From Alkaliphilus serpentinus (GTDB lineage: Bacteria; Bacillota; Clostridia; Peptostreptococcales; Natronincolaceae), in NCBI RefSeq assembly GCF_009017255.1, contig NZ_WBZB01000026.1, forward strand, positions 1-48,568: 48,568 nt of DNA, given 5' to 3'. The translations under genes and the position numbers were made by a program. Below the pieces are notes generated by a model. The model ran no database searches. It saw only the letters and a list, made by a program, of their open reading frames with translations, and had not been told where the DNA came from. Positions within the stretch are counted from its first letter, which is position 1. Each line of letters begins with the position of its first letter. Below, one piece after another: positions 39,750 to 48,335 of the stretch.

Positions 39750-42702
39750 TAACATTGTTATTAATTTGAATGATTTTAAAATTTTTCACAGATAAACTAT
39801 TATTGCTAAGTCCTTTATGCTCAACTATTATATACTGATTACCAGGTTCTATATCTGGTTGGGTTTGAAATTCAAAACTTTCACTATGACTACTAACAGA
39901 GTTTTGTTGATGTTGAAGGCTCACTTCACCAGATCTGCTAAAAACCCATACTCTAGCATTTTCTAAGTTGGTATCTTCACTAAATTCTACCTCTACTTGA
40001 TATTTTGTATTGGGTTGTAAGCTAATATCACTTGAGTAAACCCCGCCTCTATCTCCTTCAATATTTTCTAGTTTCATTCCCTTTTGTGAACTTTCGATTC
40101 TTTGAGTTTTATTTTGAGGATTCCATATACGCCAATAATCTGGAACATTGTTTTCATCAAAATCAGTTGAAAAATAGCTTATATATACATAGTCAGCGAG
40201 TTGTAATAACTTGTTTGGTGATTCAATATTCTTGATAAAATACTGAAGCTTATTATACTTTGCCTGTGTAGCAGAGGTTTGTATAATTTTTTTGTCAGTT
40301 TTTTTATTGGCACGCATTATATCCTCTTTTATGCTCATTGCTTTTTCATACATCTTAAGGGCTTCTTTAGTGTCCTCCTGTTGCATGAAATAGTCTCCAA
40401 TAGAAGAATAAGCATCCAACTTAATTTGGTATATCTCTGGCTTGTATGGATTATTCTTCACTAAGTCTTCGGCTATTTCTTGTGCCTCATCAAACTTACC
40501 CCTTTGAAGGAAATGGGCAATGGCATGATATGAAACATCTAAATCGTACGGCGAATTATTTAAGGCAGCACTAATATGCTTATCTGCTTCAAAAATGAGT
40601 TTCTGCTGCTGTGTTTGTTGGGCTGATGCCCTTAGTAACTGTGCTAAGTCTACTCTATATTTTGCAGAAAAGGGGTCTCTTATTACAGCTTTTTGATAAA
40701 GGGCTAGGGACTTTCCACCATTCCCTTTTTCTGCCTCCTTTACGGCCTCCATAGCATTACTGTAGCCTGTATAAAGGGAAGATGTAAATAAGAGAAAAAT
40801 TATCGACAGCATAAATGCTCCAGCTAGGTTTACTTTTCTTCTGCTATAGGTCCATCTTAATATTTTGATGTTTAACATAGGTTCCCATTGAATTAGACTT
40901 AGTATTGTAAATAGCAATAGTATTATTGAGAAATATGCAAAGTTAAAATCTAATCCGCTGTGGGCTAGAAGGACTAGTGTCGCGATAACAAGAGAAATAT
41001 TGATGGTACAGTATCTTCTTGCAGCCTTATACAGTTCTACGCCTAAAAGCAGTAACAATATTAATATAACCAAGAGTCCTATAATACCTGTTTCGACTAA
41101 TACTCGTAGATATAGATTGTGGGGTTCATTACTATAATAGGTATATGACTGATAGGCACTATACAAATACCCCCAAGCCTTTCCCCCCGCACCAATTATG
41201 GGATAATCATAGAATATTTTACCTCCGTCTTTATAAAAGGCTAGTCTGGCAGAGGAACTATTTTCATTTAGGTCAATTGCATTAAGACGGCTTATTAAGG
41301 ATTCTGGTAAATATTTGTACTTCAGTTTTATATTTTGAATAAAGTTACTCTTCCCATCTAACAACATTGCCTCATCAAAAGTCACTTTTATTCCAGGATG
41401 AACTGCAGTAAAATCTATTAGTGCCTTTTCTGTTGTAAGCTCTGTAGTAAAAGGGATCTTAATATATCCTGATTCGCCAACCTCTGCTATTCTATCATCT
41501 AGTAGAGCTTGTTCTCCCTTATCGTCTGCTCCAAATACTCTTATTCTCCATGTCCATTGTTTTTCATTTGATCCTTCCACACCTACATTTACAGATAAAA
41601 TATAGTTTTGGTTAGGATAAACCTCTATAGTTCTTCTTATGCTGTTCCATTTATTTTCTGATGCATTTAAATTATCAAATACCAATGGTTCTGTTATATT
41701 AAAGGCAAGAACTCCTAAAGATCCCGCCAGTAGAACTCCAATTAAAGGGATTATAACGAGGGTTTTCACAGAAACTGATTGGAGTTTTGAAGCAATCCAC
41801 TGAAAAACCCAATGAAGCAAGGTGAATCCTATAATTCCTACTATAAATATGCCTATTAATTTAATATTTCCCTGGTTCTCTGATGAGGTCACCTGAGTAA
41901 AGGGTTGCATAACTAATAGTGTTGGAATTACTATAGATATACCAAATAATATGGCAATTATCTTCTTCATATTAGGAATTGCTAATATATAAAGCAGAAA
42001 AAATAGTGGGAAAACCAACCAGGCCGCCCTAGAGTAGGTGAATATAAATGTGAAAAATAGGATATATGCCATAACCCCATTTGCATATGCCTTCCACCTA
42101 TTGTCTTCTTCTAACATAAGTCCTAGGGCAATAAATAAACAGGTCATCATCATAGCTGCAAGGGTATTGGGGTACTGAAAGGTGGAGGATATACGGTTAC
42201 CTATTACGGAATCAGTCAAACTTATATAGCCCCCTAAAGAACCAATTCCAACTATGGCCACTGTCACTCCACTTAAAACTATGGAATACATAATGATTAT
42301 ACGATGCTTTATCTCATGAGCATAGTCTTTCACTAACAAGTACAAGAAATAGGCATTTATATACTTTAATGCCTCTCCTATAGCATCCCTTAAACTTACA
42401 GCCTGTTGAAAAAGTATAGGCAGAAGATACGCAACTACAAGTAACAATCCTAAATAGTCCATAGGGTTGCTTAGGATGATTTTCTCTTCTTTAAAATATT
42501 TCTTTACAATCCAAAGGGCAAATAGACCAAAGGATATTAAATGGGTCAACAATACTTCTTTGGTAAAGAATAGTCCCCTAAGTAAAGGCGCTGTAAAAAT
42601 AAGCAGACAGGCTACCGCAAAGACAAACAAACCAATTTTACTAGCTGTATCGTTATTATTAAGATACTTTTTAGATGTTTTTTGTTTCGCAATCTTTGGC
42701 AT
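39742..42702 (-). CDS. O-antigen ligase/polymerase family protein with TPR domain
   Basis: The protein has 986 residues. Membrane part: about eleven helices. The Wzy_C/WaaL features include FTYSRAAWLV (arginine near 225) and NEPHNLYLRVLVETGIIGL (histidine near 530). A large extracytoplasmic insert stands between them (about 330-490). TPR repeats follow (about 640-830; GKSLALYQKAVIRDPFSAKY, KEALKMYEKAMSIKED), then a beta-rich C-terminal domain (about 850-986) resembling a carbohydrate-binding module. It resembles WsfB-type proteins proposed to transfer glycans onto S-layer proteins, and an S-layer gene lies upstream. It starts 11 nt after the wzz stop with AGGAG. Confidence 0.85.
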   Translation of the reverse strand: MPKIAKQKTSKKYLNNNDTASKIGLFVFAVACLLIFTAPLLRGLFFTKEVLLTHLISFGLFALWIVKKYFKEEKIILSNPMDYLGLLLVVAYLLPILFQQAVSLRDAIGEALKYINAYFLYLLVKDYAHEIKHRIIIMYSIVLSGVTVAIVGIGSLGGYISLTDSVIGNRISSTFQYPNTLAAMMMTCLFIALGLMLEEDNRWKAYANGVMAYILFFTFIFTYSRAAWLVFPLFFLLYILAIPNMKKIIAILFGISIVIPTLLVMQPFTQVTSSENQGNIKLIGIFIVGIIGFTLLHWVFQWIASKLQSVSVKTLVIIPLIGVLLAGSLGVLAFNITEPLVFDNLNASENKWNSIRRTIEVYPNQNYILSVNVGVEGSNEKQWTWRIRVFGADDKGEQALLDDRIAEVGESGYIKIPFTTELTTEKALIDFTAVHPGIKVTFDEAMLLDGKSNFIQNIKLKYKYLPESLISRLNAIDLNENSSSARLAFYKDGGKIFYDYPIIGAGGKAWGYLYSAYQSYTYYSNEPHNLYLRVLVETGIIGLLVILILLLLLGVELYKAARRYCTINISLVIATLVLLAHSGLDFNFAYFSIILLLFTILSLIQWEPMLNIKILRWTYSRRKVNLAGAFMLSIIFLLFTSSLYTGYSNAMEAVKEAEKGNGGKSLALYQKAVIRDPFSAKYRVDLAQLLRASAQQTQQQKLIFEADKHISAALNNSPYDLDVSYHAIAHFLQRGKFDEAQEIAEDLVKNNPYKPEIYQIKLDAYSSIGDYFMQQEDTKEALKMYEKAMSIKEDIMRANKKTDKKIIQTSATQAKYNKLQYFIKNIESPNKLLQLADYVYISYFSTDFDENNVPDYWRIWNPQNKTQRIESSQKGMKLENIEGDRGGVYSSDISLQPNTKYQVEVEFSEDTNLENARVWVFSRSGEVSLQHQQNSVSSHSESFEFQTQPDIEPGNQYIIVEHKGLSNNSLSVKNFKIIQINNNVID

Positions 42703-42713
42703 AATAACAACTC

Positions 42714-44012
42714 CTAATTAGCTACATGGTTCTTAGCAATTTTATCCTTATCCTCAGAGTTCCAATATTCAATAAAGAAGGCAGCAAATACACTTATCAT
42801 CAGACCCAGCACTGCTGCAATGGCAACATTCAAGACTTTACGAGGCCCAACCGGTTGGGTTGTTGGATAGGCTTTTGAAATAACGATCATATTAGATTCT
42901 CCGATTTGAGACGATTCTGTAACCCGTAATTCTTCATGTTTTTCTACAAAGGCATTATAAGTATTTTGAGCCACATCTACCTTTTGTCTAATGATTCTTT
43001 CTTCATGTTCCTTCTCAGCAAGTTCAGCTTGAAGGGTTTCAATTTGGAACTGGGTTTCATTTATTTTCCCTTGTAGATTTGTTAGTCTAGCATCTACTTC
43101 TGCCAGTTCAATAACGAAAGTGTTTAGTGCAGTTTCCAATTCAAGATACACAGGGTTAATTTCTTCCGATTCAACTTTTATCCCGGCTAACTCACGGGTG
43201 GAACTATTTGTATTCTCCTCTACTAAGTCTTTCATCAAAGGGTCATCTAATATAGTTTTGTTAGTAATGAGTTTCTTATCAGTATTGATAATTTGCTGTT
43301 CAATTCTTCCTATAGACTTCTCTAGAACGTCCTTTCTCATCTGGGAGTTGGTATTCTCCGTTTTAAATTCTGTAATCTGTGTAAGCTTTGCTTCCAGCTC
43401 TCTTTTTAACTCCTCAGTTCCCTTTGGTTGAGCAAGGTAATTTCTTAATTCAATTAGTGCTTCATCTAGCTTTTCCTTCTCAAATACCATTTGGGCTTCG
43501 ATGTAGCTTGAAGAAGCTGTTGCTTGTTCCTTAGCCTTATCAGAGACAAAGGAAACAAACTCTTCTCCGACCTTATTAACAATTGATGCTGCTTTTTCTG
43601 GATCATTATCCTTCATCTTAATTGTAATTAAGTTTGTATCCTTAATAGTTTCTAACTCAATTTTCTTTGCAAGGGTTTCGATATCATATATATCCTCTAG
43701 CCCTAGATCGGCAATGGTTTGGCGCATGATACGAGGCGCTTTAATTTGTTGCTTATAAGTTTCCAGGGTCATATCAGGAAAGCGGGATAAAGAGTCTAAT
43801 ATATTATCTATTCCTTCGCTATTAAACTGATTTGGTTGTAGTCTCTCACTAAAATTTGAAGCCATTAATACCATTTTAGTTTCATAAACTGGCTCCAATA
43901 GGGCAAAGCTTACTACTGCTGATATAAGTACTGCTAATATTGTAATTCCTATAATCATTGTTTTTCGTTTTAATAGTATTTCAATCAGTTCTCTTAAGCT
44001 AATCTCTTCCAC
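42714..44012 (-). CDS. Wzz-type polysaccharide chain-length protein
   Basis: The protein has 432 residues with a GTG start, GGAGGG standing 6 nt before it. The N-terminal Wzz region (LRELIEILLKRKTMIIG and a membrane helix at about 15-37) is followed by a long extracytoplasmic coiled-coil region (about 130-370). A second membrane helix stands near 395-415, preceded by the proline-rich PTTQPVGPRKVLN. There is no fused or adjacent tyrosine kinase. It is the first gene of the polysaccharide locus, behind an extended -10 promoter, and should control chain length together with the polymerase. Confidence 0.9.
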   Translation of the reverse strand: MEEISLRELIEILLKRKTMIIGITILAVLISAVVSFALLEPVYETKMVLMASNFSERLQPNQFNSEGIDNILDSLSRFPDMTLETYKQQIKAPRIMRQTIADLGLEDIYDIETLAKKIELETIKDTNLITIKMKDNDPEKAASIVNKVGEEFVSFVSDKAKEQATASSSYIEAQMVFEKEKLDEALIELRNYLAQPKGTEELKRELEAKLTQITEFKTENTNSQMRKDVLEKSIGRIEQQIINTDKKLITNKTILDDPLMKDLVEENTNSSTRELAGIKVESEEINPVYLELETALNTFVIELAEVDARLTNLQGKINETQFQIETLQAELAEKEHEERIIRQKVDVAQNTYNAFVEKHEELRVTESSQIGESNMIVISKAYPTTQPVGPRKVLNVAIAAVLGLMISVFAAFFIEYWNSEDKDKIAKNHVAN

Positions 44013-44130
44013 AATGAACCCTCCATTAATAAATTATCTAGCTTTAATATTGTGTAGTTCAACAAAAAACACGAAATTCCTTTCACACCAACAAGATAGT
44101 TCAAATTGATTTGGGTTTTCACATAAGTAG

Positions 44131-44139
44131 ATTATATCA
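44131..44139 (-). promoter_or_regulatory. Extended -10 promoter of the polysaccharide operon
   Basis: On the minus strand TGATATAAT is an extended -10 (TGnTATAAT). No strong -35 is seen at 17 nt, as is usual for this promoter type. The start would be near 44124, giving a leader of about 110 nt before wzz. The rest of the 44013-44348 gap holds only the S-layer terminator. Confidence 0.6.
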
Positions 44140-44303
44140 TAATGCCAGTTTCAAATCTTACATTTTTGTATTACAGTTTCTTTACAATACCTTTCTATAA
44201 GTTACTCTAAGATTATCACTCTTATAACACATTTTAAAACAGTTATAAAAAGGACAGATATTCAAAAGAATACCTGCCCCAACTATTGACATAGAGCCTA
44301 ATA

Positions 44304-44334
44304 ACAAAAGAGAGACTCAAATGAGTCTCTCTTT
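44304..44334 (-). terminator. Terminator of the S-layer gene
   Basis: A perfect 13-bp stem (AAAGAGAGACTCA at 44307-44319, complement at 44322-44334) has a minimal loop. On the minus strand it ends in CTCTCTTTTGTTATT. It lies 15 nt beyond the stop. Confidence 0.85.
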
Positions 44335-44348
44335 AAGTTCATACATTA

Positions 44349-47300
44349 TTATCTAACGTCGAAGCTTGGAAGTTCTTCGTCAGCCATAAATGTGTTACCG
44401 TCTGAGTCAACAACATTTACTTTTTGAGTTACTTTTGGAGCATCTGGAACAGTTTTGCCAGATTTAGCCGTAAAAGTAATTACTACTACATTATCTGTAC
44501 CAATCTTAACATCCACATCGCTCACATTAGCATTTTCAACAGTGAATGTCAATGAAGATAAAGCTGCTGCATCAATTGCTTCAGAGAAAGTAATTTCAAT
44601 TTCTGTATTGCTTACTCTTTCAACAATGTACTCATCTTCATTAGCACCTGAAGTGTATACCATGATTTCTGGAGCTATTGAGTCTGCTATAAAGCTGTTT
44701 GCGAATACTATCTCAGTTCCTGTTTGTGAATCATAATCAGCTGAATCATTAGCAAATGATGTAATCTCAGTTCCAAATGAATTTTTAATGCCTTCTCCAA
44801 ACAGAATCTCAAACGTTACATTTGATTTGTCAGTTTCGAAGGCTTTGCTTCCATATACAAACTCAAGAACTGTTACACCTTTATCTTCAGTTTGTGTTAA
44901 AGTAAAGTTATTTCCACCATTTACTTCGAAAGCATCACTTGTTACACCTGTTAATAAGTCATTGAACTTAACTACTAAAGTATCTTTGCTTGTAGCTTCA
45001 ATGCTTGTCACCTTAACAAATTGTGATGATTGAATATTTGTTTGTAGATCTACAATCTTTGGTACAATTTTATTACCTGCTAAGTCTTTTACGTTGATAA
45101 CCTGAAGCTTAACATTGGCCTCTACATCTGCATTAGTATAAAGGATGTCAGCTTGAGCGTCGGTTAAAGGTAACTTAACTCGAGTATTTGCACCATCAAA
45201 TGATGGATCTTCTGTTAATATAGTTACCGCATTGCCTACTACGATGGCATAGTTAGATGCTTCTAAAGCAGTATCAGCATCTACAGCTTCGCTGAATCTT
45301 ACAAATAGCGCTTTGTTGCTGAATACATTATCTCCAGATTTAACTTCCTTAAACTTGATATCATAGTATACTTCTTCAGCAACTGGCTTAGTTTTGTCAG
45401 TAACTTCAACTAATTGAGTGTAAAGTGTAATCTTGCTAGCAACTAAAGCTGTATCTTGTACATCCTTAATGTTAACCGTTAACACTTCACCTGGTTGCTT
45501 CTTGCTTAGCTTTAACTCTACTGATTTTTCTTTCTTGTTCTGGATAGTTACTGTTAAACCATCAATTTTCTTACCATCTTCGTCTAACACTTCAACATTT
45601 TTACCTTCGAACTTGTCGTAAGCCTTGTTGAATTTAACTACTAATACGTCTTCTGCTTTAACTTCAATCTCAGTAACTTCGATTGGAGTTTTGTCTACAG
45701 AGATTCCTACTGTCATAGTTTGATCTCCAAGTTTGTTACCCCAATGGTCTTTAATGTCAGACCCTTTAATTCCTACTGTAATATTACCTTCAGGAAGTGG
45801 CTTGCTGTTAGTATTACCAGATTCCCAGAATTGAACGTATACTTTTGTTACATAATCTGTAGCTTTTACTGTTACTGCATCAGCTCCACTGAATTCAGCT
45901 GTTTTGAAAACTTCAAGTGCTTCCCAAGCAGTGAAAGTGTGGTAGAACATGTCAGCTTCAATACCTTTTACAGGCTTGTTGAATTCAACAACTACATATG
46001 TTTGCTCCGCCTTTGTTATAGTCGCTACTGGTGGAGTTACATCTTTAACATAGTTGAACTCTAATGTTTTATTGATGTTCTTGTATGTTGCATAGTCAAC
46101 GAAACCAGTAACTTTTACTGTATAATCTTTGCCATCTACAAAGTTTGTAAATGTTTCAACAACAACTACATTAGTTCCATCAACAGTTACTTTGTTTCCT
46201 AAGGTTGTTTTATCTTGCTTAACTTCAACTGTACCAGCAGTTTTAATTGGCTCAGAGAATCTAAGCTCAAGATTTCTAGGTCCAGTTACAACTACTTCTT
46301 GAATTTCTGGTAAAGTAGCGTCGAAAGCTGTAAATTTAGTTTCTGTTTTTTCAATAGCTTCACCAGCTAAGTTTTTAACTTTATCAACTGTTAAAGTGTA
46401 CTCAACTTGGTTTGCTAATTCTGTTTTGATTGTAAGTACTACGGTCTTTCCATCTGCTTGAAGAGTTGCAATAGCTTCTTTTTCTTTGTTTAGAGAGAAG
46501 TTTGCATCTACAACTGTTTCAACATCAACTTCTTGGTTGAATTCTACAACAACTTCTTTTAGGTTGTCAGCAGAAACTGAAACTACTTCTAGGAAATCAA
46601 CTTCCCATACTACTGTAATTTCGAATACTTCTTCTAAGTATTCAACAAGTACTGCAGTTTCTACATTAGCTTCTAGAGCTTCAGTTAACTCATAAGCTAC
46701 AGTAACATCATCGTTGAAAGTAACTTCGATGTTTGTGCTATCAACTACTACTACTTCAACAACTGTTAACTCTTCTACATAACCAAGGGCTGCTTCAAGA
46801 ACAACGCCATCTTTAGTTTCTGTAGCTAAGGCTGTTAAGATAGTGTCAGCCATTTGGCCTCTAGTAATGTTAGCGTTCATTTCGATTGATCCATCTACTA
46901 AACCAAGAGCTGCTGCCTTAGCATAGTATCCTGATGGCCAAGCTAAACCTTCTAAGTCTGCTCCGTAACCTAATGCTCTCATTAATACTGTAAGAGCTTG
47001 AACATAAGTTACTTCTGCTTCTGGCATATACTTGTTGTTACCTACTCCGTTTACTAAACCATCTTTGTAGGCTTTTCCGATGAATGGAGCGTAGTATCCG
47101 CTTACATCATCAAAAGGTGCTGCTTCATTTAAAGCTTGAACCTCTGCGTCAGTATTACCTGTTAATCTTGTAGAGAATACTGCAAATTGTGCTCTTGTTA
47201 ATGTTTGATCAAGCATTAAGTTACCTGATCCATCGCCAATTAATACACCATAATCTTGTAGCTTCTGAATATCAGTAGCTGTTGGTGCAGCGAAGGCAAA

Positions 47301-47357
47301 TCCAAATGTTCCTAGTACCATTGCTAATACTAGTACTAACGATAGGACTTTCTTCAT
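44349..47357 (-). CDS. SLH-domain S-layer protein with Ig-like repeats
   Basis: The protein has 1002 residues. A signal peptide (1-23, ending FAFA) is followed by three SLH domains (about 25-75, 78-140 and 141-195) with the motifs LTRAQF, VTYVQA and ITRGQM in place of the usual TRAE. These anchor the protein to a secondary wall polymer. The remainder is a series of SbsA/Big_5-type Ig-like domains, recognisable by repeats such as LELRFSEPIK, VVVEFNKPV, LFVRFSEAVD and IEITFSEAID, one about every 100 residues. The protein is rich in Val, Thr, Glu and Asp. A very strong ribosome site (AAGGAGGAAG), near-consensus promoter and strong terminator suggest high expression. Confidence 0.93.
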   Translation of the reverse strand: MKKVLSLVLVLAMVLGTFGFAFAAPTATDIQKLQDYGVLIGDGSGNLMLDQTLTRAQFAVFSTRLTGNTDAEVQALNEAAPFDDVSGYYAPFIGKAYKDGLVNGVGNNKYMPEAEVTYVQALTVLMRALGYGADLEGLAWPSGYYAKAAALGLVDGSIEMNANITRGQMADTILTALATETKDGVVLEAALGYVEELTVVEVVVVDSTNIEVTFNDDVTVAYELTEALEANVETAVLVEYLEEVFEITVVWEVDFLEVVSVSADNLKEVVVEFNQEVDVETVVDANFSLNKEKEAIATLQADGKTVVLTIKTELANQVEYTLTVDKVKNLAGEAIEKTETKFTAFDATLPEIQEVVVTGPRNLELRFSEPIKTAGTVEVKQDKTTLGNKVTVDGTNVVVVETFTNFVDGKDYTVKVTGFVDYATYKNINKTLEFNYVKDVTPPVATITKAEQTYVVVEFNKPVKGIEADMFYHTFTAWEALEVFKTAEFSGADAVTVKATDYVTKVYVQFWESGNTNSKPLPEGNITVGIKGSDIKDHWGNKLGDQTMTVGISVDKTPIEVTEIEVKAEDVLVVKFNKAYDKFEGKNVEVLDEDGKKIDGLTVTIQNKKEKSVELKLSKKQPGEVLTVNIKDVQDTALVASKITLYTQLVEVTDKTKPVAEEVYYDIKFKEVKSGDNVFSNKALFVRFSEAVDADTALEASNYAIVVGNAVTILTEDPSFDGANTRVKLPLTDAQADILYTNADVEANVKLQVINVKDLAGNKIVPKIVDLQTNIQSSQFVKVTSIEATSKDTLVVKFNDLLTGVTSDAFEVNGGNNFTLTQTEDKGVTVLEFVYGSKAFETDKSNVTFEILFGEGIKNSFGTEITSFANDSADYDSQTGTEIVFANSFIADSIAPEIMVYTSGANEDEYIVERVSNTEIEITFSEAIDAAALSSLTFTVENANVSDVDVKIGTDNVVVITFTAKSGKTVPDAPKVTQKVNVVDSDGNTFMADEELPSFDVR

Positions 47358-47494
47358 TATGTCTTCCTCCTTTTTATCTTTGTTTTGAAGTGGGTTGAAT
47401 TTAGGATGTTAGCTGTAACCCCTTCTTTAAACCAGCTAATCCTTTAAATTGTATAGAAGCGGTATAAAATATGTATCCGCTATCTATAAAGTTG

Positions 47495-47523
47495 ATTATA
47501 CCACCGTACTATTGCTAGGTCAA
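47495..47523 (-). promoter_or_regulatory. Strong sigma-A promoter of the S-layer gene
   Basis: TTGACC (47518-47523), 17 nt and TATAAT (47495-47500) on the minus strand, one base from consensus. The start would be near 47488, with a leader of about 130 nt to the ATG. Confidence 0.88.
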
Positions 47524-47539
47524 CGATGGTGTGGTGATT

Positions 47540-47634
47540 GTAACATAACTGTAATAAACAACTTAGGTATGTTCAATCTTTACAAGTACAATTATACACT
47601 TGTATAAACCAAAATACCATTACAGTTATATTAC
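47540..47634. promoter_or_regulatory. Inverted repeat pair upstream of the S-layer promoter
   Basis: GTAACATAACTGTAAT (47540-47555) and ATTACAGTTATATTAC (47619-47634) are inverted copies with one mismatch, 63 nt apart. A smaller dyad (ACAAGT...ACTTGT) lies between them. They stand about 55-145 bp upstream of the S-layer start point and may bind a regulator as paired sites. Confidence 0.5.
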
Positions 47635-47831
47635 AAGTTTTTTGCATGTGTATGACGACAAAGGAATCCTTTACCACTACACATAGTTATCCACCTTCAT
47701 AGTATTCTAGACTTAGCAGAAAATTCCTTCTTTAATTCTAAGAAATTTCGTAGAATTTTTGATGGATTCTGTTATCTATAAATATATACCCATTTTCTTG
47801 GACAATATACATAGATAAAAGAAAATGAGAA

Positions 47832-47935
47832 ATGTTGAATGTTGAATGTTGAATTCAGGATGCTTCGATACATCGAAGCTATTTTATAAAGAACAAAGAA
47901 TGAAGAACTAAATATTAATGTTGAATGTTGAATTA
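47832..47935. repeat. TGTTGAA heptad repeats downstream of the second four-helix gene
   Basis: Three units of the 7-mer TGTTGAA stand near 47833-47853 and two near 47921-47935. Between them are the hairpin GCTTCGAT/ATCGAAGC (47862-47879) and an AAAGAATGAAGAAC stretch. They resemble the GTTGGAAT units beside the first four-helix gene. The units are too short for a CRISPR array. Confidence 0.6.
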
Positions 47936-47964
47936 AAAGAAAAACATGCCTTGTTAGACATGTT
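47936..47964 (-). terminator. Terminator of the four-helix-bundle gene
   Basis: On the minus strand AACATG...CATGTT forms a short stem (47943-47948 with 47959-47964) followed by TTTTCTTTT. It begins 10 nt after the stop at 47974. Confidence 0.6.
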
Positions 47965-47973
47965 ATTTATCAA

Positions 47974-48326
47974 CTAATCTTCTCTATATCTAATTTTCTT
48001 TGTAATAGCTGTTAAGAGACTAATGATTTCTTCACATTCTTTAAGTAATGGATCGACTAACTTAGACTCTGCCTCTTCTCCATCCTTAATTAAACATAAC
48101 CAGTACTTTGCTTCAGCTGCTTCTTTAAGAGCTATGTACAATTTATGTCCGAAGTCCTTTTTTGTAGGTGCATATTGTGCTTCTTCTATATTAGCCCCGA
48201 CACTTGTACCTGACCTCTTTAACTGATTAGATAGTATATATTCTTTCTTAACCATTCTCATATGTTTGGAAAACTTAATAATGTTGACAGAGAATTTAAA
48301 GGATTTTTCTCTTATAATTCTTTCAT
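47974..48326 (-). pseudogene. Four-helix-bundle gene with frameshifted start
   Basis: The family sequence is clear: ILSNQLKRSGTSVGANIEEA, KDFGHKLYIALKEAAEAKYW and LLKECEEIISLLTAI. The first in-frame ATG (48261) would give 95 residues and omit the first helix. Yet the same frame continues upstream as IIREKSFKFSVNIIKFSKH, which is typical of the family N-terminus. An ATG at 48326 followed by AAA GAA joins that frame only if one base was lost: 353 nt instead of a multiple of 3. So it is a likely recent frameshift, or a gene using the short start. Confidence 0.65.
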
Positions 48327-48335
48327 AAGAATAAC

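Noticed and set aside
45433-46695. Plus-strand open frames opposite the S-layer gene
   Set aside because: They are Ser/Thr-rich mirror frames of the Val/Glu/Thr-rich S-layer protein, with no signals of their own.
47832-47935. CRISPR array
   Set aside because: The repeat units are 7 nt and directly adjacent, without spacers of regular length. No cas genes are nearby.
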